Assembly: GCF_003586445.1 (NCBI RefSeq)
Contig: NZ_CP030028.1
Span: forward strand, 2,990,501 to 3,054,500
DNA length: 64,000 nucleotides
Direction of reading: 5' to 3'
From: Bacillus sp. Y1
Lineage (GTDB): Bacteria > Bacillota > Bacilli > Bacillales > Cytobacillaceae
Each line of letters begins with the position of its first letter. Within the stretch, counting starts at the first letter, position 1. The notes beneath the pieces are model-generated. The model saw only the letters and a program-made list of their open reading frames with translations. It was not told the origin of the DNA and did no database searches. The translations under genes were made by a program, and so were the position numbers. Shown in pieces: positions 19,064 through 26,461 of this stretch.

Positions 19064-19336
19064 TTAGTGTTTCGGGTACTTTCCCACAACGTGAATGGCT
19101 GAAATAATTTTTTTATTAATCCATTTTCGATTATCTATTGTGTTAAGTGTTTCATAAACCATTTTTCTACCTTCTTCTGTTGTTACATAGTGACTAGGAA
19201 GGCTGTTTAAACTAAGTGCGATGATGTCATTTCGACATTTGTCACATTTACAAAATATTTGATACTCAGGTCCAACCATACACATGGTAACTAAGGCGAT
19301 TACTATTTCTTCCATAACATTAACGTAATTTTTCAT
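19064..19336 (-). CDS. ComFB-family protein
   Basis: 90 aa. The central CxCDKCRNDIIALSLNSLPSHYVT matches the conserved core of ComFB (late competence protein). It includes the closely spaced Cys residues that bind zinc, and the ALxLN-PxYVT stretch. In B. subtilis comFB sits between comFA and comFC; here the gene is alone next to corA. Work in cyanobacteria describes ComFB domains as cyclic-dinucleotide receptors, so a signalling role is possible (inference). SD GGAG 7 bases upstream of ATG. Confidence 0.78.
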   Translation of the reverse strand: MKNYVNVMEEIVIALVTMCMVGPEYQIFCKCDKCRNDIIALSLNSLPSHYVTTEEGRKMVYETLNTIDNRKWINKKIISAIHVVGKYPKH

Positions 19337-19422
19337 TCGTCCACTCCGCCTTATTAGATAAAAATTGCCAAATTGAATATATTTCGATACTCTATAGATA
19401 CCTATTGTAACAGGAGATTCCT

Positions 19423-20370
19423 ATGATTCGTATGATTGGCATTACAAAAGATTTTACCATAAAAGACATTAGTTTCCGTCATTTTAATCCCAATGAATGG
19501 ATTTGGTATTGGATTGATTTCAATCAGCCAAGTGAGGAAGAAACGATTTATTTACAGGATCCTTTGCAATTTCATCCCCTCGCTATAGAAGATTGCATTA
19601 ATAAGCTTCAACGTCCTAAACTGGACTATTATGATCAGCACACCTTTTACGTTACACATCGCTTAGGTGAAAGGAGCTTGGAAAAGGAAGAAATTAATTT
19701 TTTTGTTGAAAAACAATTTATTGTCACCTATCACCATTTACCGTCCCCAGAAATAGATCAAGTATGGGAGCGTTTAATTCATTCCCGCAAGATCAAAGAC
19801 TGGAATCCATACTTAGTGTTCTACTACGTACTCGATAAGATTGTTGACAATTATTTCCCGTTTTTATATGAAATCGAAGATACTTTAAATGAAATAGAAG
19901 ACAATTCGAATCATTTATCAATGGAAAAATTGCTTGATCAATTGTTTGAGACGAGACACCATTTATTAAGCCTGCGACATACGATTATTCCTATGAGAGA
20001 CCTTCTCTACCGAATGTTAAACTCGCACCGACTAGAAACCATTCAAGGAAAAAAAGAGTATTTTGCTGATATATATGACCACCTGCTGAAATTATCTGAA
20101 ATGATTGATGCAAACCGCGAAATCACTGCTGATATACGCGATAGTTATATTTCATATAACTCCCACCAAACCAATCGAGTGATGAAGGTCCTTACAGTTA
20201 TTACAACCATTTTTATGCCACTTACCTTTATAGCAGGTATTTATGGAATGAATTTTGAGCACATGCCAGAACTCAGGTGGAAATATGGATACTTTCTTAT
20301 ACTTCTCATTATGCTTATCATTGGGGGAGGTATGTATATTTGGTTTAAAAAGAAGGGTTGGTTTCGATAA
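19423..20370 (+). CDS. corA: CorA family magnesium/cobalt transporter
   Basis: 315-aa channel. A long cytoplasmic funnel domain is followed by two C-terminal membrane helices. The selectivity motif GMN is at about 275-277 in FIAGIYGMNFEHMPEL, and a basic tail (FKKKGWF) follows TM2. Pentameric Mg2+ uptake in the membrane is the family role. AGGAG SD; monocistronic with a terminator right after. No M-box Mg riboswitch was visible in the 86 bases upstream. Confidence 0.94.
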   Translation: MIRMIGITKDFTIKDISFRHFNPNEWIWYWIDFNQPSEEETIYLQDPLQFHPLAIEDCINKLQRPKLDYYDQHTFYVTHRLGERSLEKEEINFFVEKQFIVTYHHLPSPEIDQVWERLIHSRKIKDWNPYLVFYYVLDKIVDNYFPFLYEIEDTLNEIEDNSNHLSMEKLLDQLFETRHHLLSLRHTIIPMRDLLYRMLNSHRLETIQGKKEYFADIYDHLLKLSEMIDANREITADIRDSYISYNSHQTNRVMKVLTVITTIFMPLTFIAGIYGMNFEHMPELRWKYGYFLILLIMLIIGGGMYIWFKKKGWFR

Positions 20371-20377
20371 ATGTAAT

Positions 20378-20403
20378 AAATCCCCAGCTGCAACTGGGGA
20401 TTT
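20378..20403. terminator. bidirectional terminator (corA / ykvA)
   Basis: AAATCCCCA / TGGGGATTT stem around an 8-base loop containing GCTGC; AT-rich both sides. Confidence 0.88.
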
Positions 20404-20407
20404 ACTA

Positions 20408-20698
20408 TTAGATGATTTTTTTTTCATTTATATCGTATTTTTCTTTTAACCACGGTGGAGCCGTTTTGACTAGTCTTTGTAAGATGAAAGTTGTAAATAA
20501 TAAATCATCCGTAAACCCAAAAATGGCAAATATATCTGGTATCACATCAATTGGCAATAAGAGATAACCAATTATAAGAGCTATTGGCCAAGCCTTATGT
20601 TTTGGTGATACGTCTCGTGCAAAATAAAACTCTCTTATGAAGGGTAAGAATCTCCAAAATTTAACGACAAATGCTACTCTTCTCCAGGCTTTTTTCAT
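20408..20698 (-). CDS. ykvA: YkvA family (DUF1232) membrane protein
   Basis: 96 aa with a DUF1232 hydrophobic core: KAWPIALIIGYLLLPIDVIPD followed by IFGFTDDLLF. The P-x-D-x-(I/L)-P-D pattern is the family hallmark. Basic N-terminal arm, one or two membrane-associated helices. Function unknown in general. It follows the Spo0M-like gene by 24 bp with SD AAGGAAGGGG, so it is probably the second gene under the manganese riboswitch at 21227-21325. Confidence 0.85.
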   Translation of the reverse strand: MKKAWRRVAFVVKFWRFLPFIREFYFARDVSPKHKAWPIALIIGYLLLPIDVIPDIFAIFGFTDDLLFTTFILQRLVKTAPPWLKEKYDINEKKII

Positions 20699-20722
20699 GC
20701 TCGATTCCCCTTCCTTAACCTT

Positions 20723-21109
20723 TTACTGGATATGGATTAGATCTTGATCCTCACTCTTAACCCCTGCATCAAATATCATCTTGGTTTTAAATCGATACTT
20801 GATCGTTGATGACGATTTTTCAAGTTTATCTGGCAAGGTAAATCGAAAATTTAATTGATTTTGTTCTTGTGATTCAATCATTTGTGTAGTGTAGATCGTT
20901 GAGCTTTCAATGATTACTTCTTGATTTTCCTCTTCATTTTTCATTACTAAATCACATTCAATTCTTTTTAACTGCTGCTCAATCGTTCCTCCTTGAATAT
21001 GAAAATGTCCTGTGACACACTCCCCTGGTTGAAATTTAGTATGATCTAGCTTTAAGTCTATCGTAGCTGATCCAATTCCTAATAATGACATATACTTTCT
21101 CAAAATCAT
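20723..21109 (-). CDS. short Spo0M-like (arrestin-fold) protein
   Basis: 128 aa. The N-terminal MSLLGIGSATIDLKLDHTKFQPGECVTGHFHIQGG matches the start of Spo0M, the arrestin-like sporulation-control protein. The later LNFRFTLPDK also fits. B. subtilis Spo0M is about 258 aa, so this is only the N-terminal half-fold, with no sign of frameshift: the stop is followed by intergenic sequence and a terminator. The start could be ATG 21109 or ATG 21091; the longer version aligns better with Spo0M. The gene stands behind a yybP-ykoY manganese riboswitch with its own promoter, which is unusual for this family. Confidence 0.75.
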   Translation of the reverse strand: MILRKYMSLLGIGSATIDLKLDHTKFQPGECVTGHFHIQGGTIEQQLKRIECDLVMKNEEENQEVIIESSTIYTTQMIESQEQNQLNFRFTLPDKLEKSSSTIKYRFKTKMIFDAGVKSEDQDLIHIQ

Positions 21110-21175
21110 GTTTTCCCAATCCCCTCAATATTTTTTATTTACCCTTATCCTTATCCTATTATCAATAAAATAAAA

Positions 21176-21204
21176 ATGGTCCTTACCTTGGAGGTAAAGA
21201 CCAT
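21176..21204 (-). terminator. second hairpin of the manganese riboswitch platform
   Basis: On the minus strand a 12-bp stem (one G-U) formed by ATGGTCTTTACC and GGTAAGGACCAT, then TTTTTATTTTATT, a good intrinsic terminator just before the Spo0M-like gene. Its 5' arm CTTTACC can alternatively pair with GGTAAAG from the first hairpin's 3' arm. Confidence 0.8.
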
Positions 21205-21209
21205 AAATA

Positions 21210-21237
21210 AAGACCTTTACCAAATGGTAAAGGTCTT
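21210..21237 (-). promoter_or_regulatory. first hairpin of the platform, competing with aptamer P1
   Basis: On the minus strand AAGACCTTTACC pairs perfectly with GGTAAAGGTCTT. The 5' arm includes CCTTTA, the 3' strand of aptamer P1. Mn2+-stabilised P1 and this hairpin therefore exclude each other. The run after it (TATTTAT) is a poor U-tract, so on its own it is a weak terminator. Confidence 0.75.
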
Positions 21238-21325
21238 GCTAACAACAAGTAATGAGTGTTGCCAACAAAGCCGAGAGTTTCCTCTGAAGTGACGACTTTG
21301 CTGTAAAAGCTACTCCCCTTTAGGA
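21227..21325 (-). promoter_or_regulatory. yybP-ykoY manganese riboswitch aptamer
   Basis: Minus-strand sequence has the family's conserved parts in order: AAAGGGGAGTAGC, AGCAAAGTCGTCA, GAAACTCTCGGCTTTGTTGGCAACA and AGCAAGACCTTTACC. This is very close to the B. subtilis yybP element as I recall it. P1 is TAAAGG / CCTTTA. Known members bind Mn2+ and usually switch exporter genes on. The next genes on this strand are the Spo0M-like protein and YkvA. Confidence 0.93.
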
Positions 21326-21348
21326 GATATTATAAAATTTATATACTA

Positions 21349-21378
21349 ATTTTATGTTATTTTCCTTAAATTTGTCAA
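21349..21378 (-). promoter_or_regulatory. promoter of the manganese riboswitch
   Basis: Minus strand TTGACA (21378-21373), 18-bp spacer, TAAAAT (21354-21349), just past the stop of the sensor kinase at 21384. The riboswitch unit therefore has its own sigma-A promoter. Confidence 0.7.
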
Positions 21379-21383
21379 TCTTT

Positions 21384-22451
21384 TTATAATGGAATTTCTA
21401 AAACAATCTTTGTCCCTTTACCAGGAGAGGAATGAATATGGACTTCCCCTTTAACCGCTCGAGCACGTTCCTCCATACTAAATAGTCCTACTCCCCTTGT
21501 AATGTTTAAGGGATCGAACCCTTGACCATTATCTTCAATGATCACACGAACCTCTTGATCCATCTCTCGAATAATAATCGAAACTTGCTCCGCATTTGCA
21601 TATTTTTGAATATTAATTAATGCTTCCTGAAGAATACGATAAATAGTAATTTCCTTGTTTGATGAAAGCCGCTGTTGTAAAAAGCAATCAAATTGAACAT
21701 CAATCTGATAATTCTCTGAAAAACGAGTTAAATATGAACGGATCGCAGGTAAAAGACCAAGATCATCTAGGACAGACGGCCTTAATTCCTGGGATATTTT
21801 TCTGACTTCTTCAATTAGTTCCGTAGCTTCTTTTTGGAGCATATCAAGTAAGGGATGCATTAGTTGCGATTGTAAAATATTAATTGAAATTAAATGACTA
21901 TACAGATTTTGCCCGATCCCATCATGAAGATTTCTTGAGAGCCTTTTTCTTTCATCTTCTTGTACCTCGATGATTTTTGTCATCATATTTTGTAGCTCTT
22001 CTTCTACTTTTTTTCTTTCTGTGACCTCATGACGAATCGCTAAATACTGATACGGTTTTCCATTTGAATCCAAAAACGGAACAATGGTCGTGTCTACCCA
22101 ATAATATGTACCATCTTTTGCACGATTTTTTATTTCTCCATTCCATACTTGACCAGATGATATGGTCATCCATAGGTCTTTGAAGAATGACTTTGGATGA
22201 AAGCTTGAATTAATAATTCGATGATCCGATCCGATCAGTTCTTCCCTTGAGTACTTAGAGATTTGAGAGAACTTATCATTTACATACGTAATGTGACCTT
22301 TAGCATCTGTAATTGCTACAATAGATGAGGCATCTAGGGCAAATTTGAAATCCTTTAATTCTTGAACAGATTTTTGTAATTCTTCAGATAGTTCGTTAAG
22401 AGGATTAGGTGAGTGATGATTTACGTTGATGATCCTCGATTGATCCTTCAA
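21384..22451 (-). CDS. PAS-domain sensor histidine kinase (NreB/NarX-like, HisKA_3)
   Basis: 355-aa soluble kinase. PAS domain about 35-140 (ITDAKGHITYVNDKFSQISKYSREELIG), a PAC segment, then a HisKA_3 dimerisation helix with the phospho-His in ERKRLSRNLHDGIGQNLYS. A HATPase domain follows with DNGQGFDP and GKGTKIVLEIP. No membrane segment. Staphylococcal NreB senses oxygen with a 4Fe-4S cluster on four PAS cysteines; this PAS has none, so the signal must differ. Start TTG 22451, with GGGAGG 9 bases upstream. It is the last gene of the nitrate regulatory block (HK, NreC-like, NreA-like, this HK). Confidence 0.87.
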   Translation of the reverse strand: MKDQSRIINVNHHSPNPLNELSEELQKSVQELKDFKFALDASSIVAITDAKGHITYVNDKFSQISKYSREELIGSDHRIINSSFHPKSFFKDLWMTISSGQVWNGEIKNRAKDGTYYWVDTTIVPFLDSNGKPYQYLAIRHEVTERKKVEEELQNMMTKIIEVQEDERKRLSRNLHDGIGQNLYSHLISINILQSQLMHPLLDMLQKEATELIEEVRKISQELRPSVLDDLGLLPAIRSYLTRFSENYQIDVQFDCFLQQRLSSNKEITIYRILQEALINIQKYANAEQVSIIIREMDQEVRVIIEDNGQGFDPLNITRGVGLFSMEERARAVKGEVHIHSSPGKGTKIVLEIPL

Positions 22452-22477
22452 CTCTATAGCCTCCCTCTAAAATTCTT

Positions 22478-22933
22478 TTACATTTTTTCCAATGATAGAA
22501 ATTTTTTAATATCAGCTGCAGCCTTCTCAACTAACTTTTTTTCATCGTCACTGATACAAGTTTCTGATCTAAACCCCACCAGCAACACACCTTTAGGTAT
22601 GCCATTGATGAGTATAGGTACAGCGTACGCATAAAGCAGTTTTTCCGCTAACAGAATGGGATACTCTAAAGCTTTTCCTAGAATATTCTGAGGAAAATAC
22701 TTAATCTCCATTGGTCTTCCGGTAGATATCACTCTACCGGCAATTCCTTTTCCATACCGTAGGGTGATTCTTTCATATTTATCATTACTATTCCCGGAAG
22801 CAATTTTCCAGCCAATATTAGGTCCTTTGCTCTCTTGAAAGGCTAGACCGACAAAGTCACATTCAATCGTTCCTTGAAGCTGTTCACAAGCCTGTTTCAT
22901 GTATGTCTGATTGTATAAGTTATCCATAACCAT
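22478..22933 (-). CDS. NreA-like GAF-domain nitrate receptor
   Basis: About 151-aa single GAF domain: CDFVGLAFQESKGPNIGWKIASG, the LRYGKGIAGRVISTGRPM strand-helix, and YAVPILINGIPKGVLLVGFR. Size, fold and position directly after an NreC-type regulator match NreA of staphylococci, which binds nitrate and restrains the NreB kinase. The start is chosen at ATG 22933 (AAAGGA 8 bases upstream); ATG 22942 and 22927 are alternatives. Nitrate binding is inferred from family and context. Confidence 0.78.
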   Translation of the reverse strand: MVMDNLYNQTYMKQACEQLQGTIECDFVGLAFQESKGPNIGWKIASGNSNDKYERITLRYGKGIAGRVISTGRPMEIKYFPQNILGKALEYPILLAEKLLYAYAVPILINGIPKGVLLVGFRSETCISDDEKKLVEKAAADIKKFLSLEKM

Positions 22934-22945
22934 TGAATACATCCT

Positions 22946-23599
22946 TTACATGCCATAGCCGAGCAAGCCCTTTTTAAGTGCAAATGCAACTAGCTCAGGT
23001 CTAGTTTTCATTTGAAGCTTCTCCATAAGATTTCCCTTATGTGTTTCAACTGTTTTAACAGAAATGACCAGCTTTTCTGCAATTTCTTTATTCGCATAAC
23101 CTTTTGCAATTAAAGTTAGAACTTCTCTTTCTCTATCAGATAGAAGACTAAAAGTATCTTGATTTCCTTGTTTTACGCTGTCAATATACTCTTCCATTAG
23201 CCTTTTCGTGGCAGATGGATGAAGGTAAGCATCACCTTTTGCAACCATTTTTATGGCACCTAACAATTCATCATGTGGTGCACTTTTCAAAATACATCCT
23301 GAAGCACCCGCTTGAATCGCCCGAAATAAATACTCTTCATCATCATGCATCGTTAAAATAAGGATTTGTACGTTTGGCATCAGCTTTTTTAGCTCTGATG
23401 TAGCTGATAAGCCATCCTTGCCGTGTGGCATGCTTAAGTCCATTACGACTACATCTGGCTTTAGCTCTTGGGCTAACTGAATACCTTCGTTCCCCTCTGA
23501 AGCCTCCCCTACCACTTCCATCTCTGGATGGTTACTTAATAACATTTTTAATCCCATTCTCACGACAGCATGATCATCACATAATATAATTTTTATCAA
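22946..23599 (-). CDS. NreC-like response regulator (NarL/LuxR family)
   Basis: 217 aa. Receiver domain 1-120 begins IKIILCDDHAVVRMGLKMLL with phospho-Asp in VVMDLSMPHGKDGL and TMHDDEEYLFRAIQAGASG. The LuxR-type HTH (150-215) has LSDREREVLTLIAKGYANKEIAEKL and SVKTVETHKGNLMEKL. It aligns closely with staphylococcal NreC, which activates nitrate and nitrite reductase genes. Start TTG 23599 is preferred because homologues begin at IKI; an ATG five codons upstream adds only MGGLT. It should be phosphorylated by one or both neighbouring kinases. Confidence 0.88.
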   Translation of the reverse strand: MIKIILCDDHAVVRMGLKMLLSNHPEMEVVGEASEGNEGIQLAQELKPDVVVMDLSMPHGKDGLSATSELKKLMPNVQILILTMHDDEEYLFRAIQAGASGCILKSAPHDELLGAIKMVAKGDAYLHPSATKRLMEEYIDSVKQGNQDTFSLLSDREREVLTLIAKGYANKEIAEKLVISVKTVETHKGNLMEKLQMKTRPELVAFALKKGLLGYGM

Positions 23600-23652
23600 G
23601 GTAAGCCCCCCCATGACCTTCTAAAAAGGAACATAATCCTTATATCCTTTTA

Positions 23653-24300
23653 TTATAGCGGTAAAAGAACATCAATTGTAGTCCCTACCCCTATTTCAGA
23701 AGTTATCACGCATTGGCCCCCAATTAAATTCATACGCTCTTTCATAGCAGCCAATCCACTAGAACGCTGAATTTCATTTTCAACGCTAAACCCTTTCCCA
23801 TTGTCCTTAATTGTCATGGTTAATTTGTTATCACCAAATGAGAAGTTTAACTGCACAAAATGAGTGTCCGCATATTTTGCTACATTCCCTAATGCCTCTT
23901 GACATACTCGAAAAAGGGTTATTTTTTGCGGTTCTGCTAATTTCGGTTCCTGTCCCTCAATATCGAGATCGACTAATATTCCGTATGTCGACGTAAACAT
24001 CCGTAAATAGCTTTTCATTGCTGGTACTAACCCAAGTGTTGTTAACGTAGGAGGATGAAGCTCTACTGACAAAAGCCGGATTTCCTGAATCGTCTTTTCA
24101 AGTAATTGACTCATTTCATTCACATATGATTTCATATTTGAACCGTTTATGGCCTGTTCTATAAATTGGAGCCCAGTATACATACTATAGAGGGTTTGCC
24201 CAACACCTTCATGAAGCTCAAGTGCGATACGTTTAATTTCTTCTTCTTGTGATTGGATGATGTATGAGCTAATTTGATTTTTAGTCGGTGAATTTTTCAT
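23653..24300 (-). CDS. sensorless HisKA_3 histidine kinase
   Basis: 215-aa kinase core without an input domain. Phospho-His in EEIKRIALELHEGVGQTLYSMYTG, N-box KITLFRVCQEALGNVAKYA, DNGKGFSV, and GVGTTIDVLLPL at the end. No membrane helix. ATG 24300 has GGGGGAGG 6 bases upstream. It is the first of the regulatory genes, upstream of the NreC-like regulator; the PAS kinase at 21384 is the second. With no sensor domain it may depend on a partner such as the NreA-like GAF protein (inference). Confidence 0.85.
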   Translation of the reverse strand: MKNSPTKNQISSYIIQSQEEEIKRIALELHEGVGQTLYSMYTGLQFIEQAINGSNMKSYVNEMSQLLEKTIQEIRLLSVELHPPTLTTLGLVPAMKSYLRMFTSTYGILVDLDIEGQEPKLAEPQKITLFRVCQEALGNVAKYADTHFVQLNFSFGDNKLTMTIKDNGKGFSVENEIQRSSGLAAMKERMNLIGGQCVITSEIGVGTTIDVLLPL

Positions 24301-24340
24301 TAGGAACCTCCCCCTAACCATAAATATAGATAGACACATA

Positions 24341-24371
24341 CCCCATCATTAAATGAAAACAAATGATGGGG
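24341..24371. other. hairpin between narK and the regulatory genes
   Basis: 10-bp perfect stem CCCCATCATT / AATGATGGGG, extendable by about 3 pairs including G-U. No U-run follows on the minus strand. It probably separates or stabilises segments of a long transcript rather than ending it. Confidence 0.5.
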
Positions 24372-24383
24372 CATATGCCTTGT

Positions 24384-25688
24384 TTATGCTACATTTTTGG
24401 AATGTCTTGTGCTTACAGTAGAACGTTGATAGTAGAACCAGTTTAATACAATGGAAATCACATAGAACGCGATAAAGAAATAAAAGGCATTCACTGGTGT
24501 TCCAAACTGATTAACTGACCAACCAAAAAGCTTCGGTATAAAGAATGAACCATATGCTGCAAATGCAGCGGTGAATCCTAGGACTGGAGCTGCTTCTTTT
24601 ACAGGGAAGATATCTGGAATCATCTGGAATGTCGAACCAGATCCTAAACCTGCCGCAATAAATAGAACTAGGAATGATGCAAGGAATCCTGTAAACATTT
24701 TGTCATTTGTAAAATAGATAACTCCTGCTGCTCCTATTGCCATAACTACAAGAACCCAGGCAGTGACAAGAGCCCCACCTAATTTATCGGAAATCCATCC
24801 ACCAATAGGTCTTGCTGCTGCTGCTAAAAATGCTCCTAGGAAGGCAAGACCAACATGTTCAGGGAATTGAGATTTTAGTAGTAAAGGAAATGCTGCTGAA
24901 TACCCAATAAAGGAACCGAAAGTAGCAACATATAAAACAGTCATAATCCAAGTGTGCTTACGTTTAACGATAATAAATTGGTCCTTCACTGATTGAGTCG
25001 CTGTTGGAATATTATCCATTCCAAACCAAGCTGCGACCGTCAAAATTGCAATCGGAATAACCCAAATGAAAGCTGCATTTTGAATCCAAACACTTTCGCC
25101 TGTTGGCAATGTTTGACTTCCGCCAATCAAAGCAAATGTTCCAGATGCAATGATGAGAGGAGTCACGAATTGAACAACCGATACACCCATATTTCCTAGT
25201 CCACCGTTAATACCAAGTGCTGTTCCTTTTTCTTTTTTCGGAAAGAAGAAACTCATATTAGCTGAAGAAGAAGAGAAGTTACCTCCACCAAGTCCACATA
25301 AAGCAGCAAGGATGAGCATAGTGGTATATGGTGTGTCAGGGTTTTGTACAGCAAAACCAATCCCAACTGCCGGGATAGCTAAAATAGCTGTAGAAAATAC
25401 GGTCCAGTTTCTTCCCCCAAATTTTCCGACTGCAAAAGTATACACAAATCTAAGTGTTGCCCCAACAAGTCCTGGCATTGCAGCAAGTGTAAACAGCTGT
25501 TCAGGGGTAAAATTAAATCCTACATCATTTAAGCGTACTGCAACAACCGACCATATTTGCCATACAACGAACGCCATCATTAGAGATGGAACGGAGATTA
25601 ATAAATTTCTTTTGGCATGTCTTTTCCCTTCTTTTTGCCAAAACTGTTCATCTTCTGGATTCCAATGAGTGATTCTTCCTTTACTCAT
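24384..25688 (-). CDS. narK: nitrate/nitrite MFS transporter
   Basis: 434-aa major facilitator with about 12 membrane segments and a hydrophilic N-terminus (HWNPEDEQFWQKEGKRHAKRN). The nitrate signature GLGGGNFSSSSANMSFFFPKKEKGTALGINGGLGN is in helix 5, and the second GSGSTFQMIPDIFP in helix 11. It imports nitrate and/or exports nitrite. ATG 25688 has AAAGG 9 bases upstream and lies 1 bp past the previous stop. Placed inside the reductase operon, it feeds the cytoplasmic catalytic subunit. Confidence 0.94.
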   Translation of the reverse strand: MSKGRITHWNPEDEQFWQKEGKRHAKRNLLISVPSLMMAFVVWQIWSVVAVRLNDVGFNFTPEQLFTLAAMPGLVGATLRFVYTFAVGKFGGRNWTVFSTAILAIPAVGIGFAVQNPDTPYTTMLILAALCGLGGGNFSSSSANMSFFFPKKEKGTALGINGGLGNMGVSVVQFVTPLIIASGTFALIGGSQTLPTGESVWIQNAAFIWVIPIAILTVAAWFGMDNIPTATQSVKDQFIIVKRKHTWIMTVLYVATFGSFIGYSAAFPLLLKSQFPEHVGLAFLGAFLAAAARPIGGWISDKLGGALVTAWVLVVMAIGAAGVIYFTNDKMFTGFLASFLVLFIAAGLGSGSTFQMIPDIFPVKEAAPVLGFTAAFAAYGSFFIPKLFGWSVNQFGTPVNAFYFFIAFYVISIVLNWFYYQRSTVSTRHSKNVA

Positions 25689-25689
25689 G

Positions 25690-25989
25690 TTAATCAACCT
25701 TTCTAATTACATAATATAGTTTACTAGTTTCATCAAACGCTACCCATTCCTTTTCACTAACCGTTACTTGAGAAGATCCAGGTATAGCAAAGAAATTTCT
25801 GTCGTCAAAATAGATTCTCACATGTGTTTCGTCAGGACATAATCCAACTTTTACTAATGACTTTTTTATAAACGGTGCGGCCTGCTCTTCCCCAGAATAG
25901 TCCTGAATAGAAAGCTCAACTATTTGATTGACATAGATTTTTAGATCCTCAAGATTAATGCCCTGCACAGCTACTGCCACATCCTTTCC
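25690..25989 (-). CDS. unrecognised small protein in the nitrate operon
   Basis: About 99 aa, soluble and slightly acidic, with VGLCPDETHVRIYFDDRNFFAIP and EKEWVAFDETSKLYYVIRK. No family recognised. The start is uncertain: ATG 25989 would overlap the preceding gene by 35 bp and has a weak SD; a GTG eight codons later is possible. Its place between the reductase subunits and narK, with near-zero spacing, suggests a role in the complex, such as maturation (inference). There is no NarJ-like chaperone elsewhere in the locus. Confidence 0.6.
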   Translation of the reverse strand, partial: GKDVAVAVQGINLEDLKIYVNQIVELSIQDYSGEEQAAPFIKKSLVKVGLCPDETHVRIYFDDRNFFAIPGSSQVTVSEKEWVAFDETSKLYYVIRKVD

Positions 25990-26269
25990 CATTAGGGTAA
26001 ACAAACATCTTATAACCTTGGAGATAAGACCAGAAGTCAACTTGTGCGTGTATCTCAATATGTTCAATAACTTCTTCCTCTGACTGAAAACGAGTCATTC
26101 CTTTTATCTCTGCAACAACTACATCTGCACCTTCAGTTACTTTTTCATCAAGATACCAATTCACACGCATTCCTTTAAACAAATCAGTTAATAACTGATC
26201 AATGAGATTAGAGAATTCTCCAACATGCTCTCTTACAAAACAGAAGTCTAAGTAGGTTTCAGAATTCAT
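25955..26269 (-). CDS. unrecognised small protein with a Cys-rich C-terminal tail
   Basis: 104 aa, acidic, no membrane segment. It ends NGKGCGSSCAGH, a CxxxC plus terminal His that could hold a metal or cluster. The middle part (EGADVVVAEIKGMTRFQSEEEVIEHIEIHAQ) looks like a small alpha/beta fold. ATG 26269 follows the previous stop by 6 bp, with AAGGCG nearby. Not recognised. A cofactor-handling or assembly role for the nitrate complex is only inferred from context. Confidence 0.65.
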   Translation of the reverse strand: MNSETYLDFCFVREHVGEFSNLIDQLLTDLFKGMRVNWYLDEKVTEGADVVVAEIKGMTRFQSEEEVIEHIEIHAQVDFWSYLQGYKMFVYPNGKGCGSSCAGH

Positions 26270-26275
26270 TGTCAA

Positions 26276-26461
26276 TCACGCCTTCTTTTGATCTTGTTTG
26301 TAAATTAGAAATGCTATAGGGAATAATATAAGATTTAAGACACAATAAATGATTGCCGTTACATAGTTTTCAAAGTAATACTGGTGCACCATTTTTTGTG
26401 TAAATACGATATTTAACATAAGAATGACTAACAGGGCAGCAAAATTGAAATTACACTTCAT
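26276..26461 (-). CDS. small two-helix membrane protein
   Basis: 61 aa with two predicted membrane helices (about 6-23 and 35-53) and a charged tail YKQDQKKA. It overlaps the Rieske gene by 11 bp, with GAAGGTG SD 7 bases upstream. No family recognised. Probably an accessory or stabilising subunit of the membrane complex encoded around it (inference). Confidence 0.65.
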   Translation of the reverse strand: MKCNFNFAALLVILMLNIVFTQKMVHQYYFENYVTAIIYCVLNLILFPIAFLIYKQDQKKA

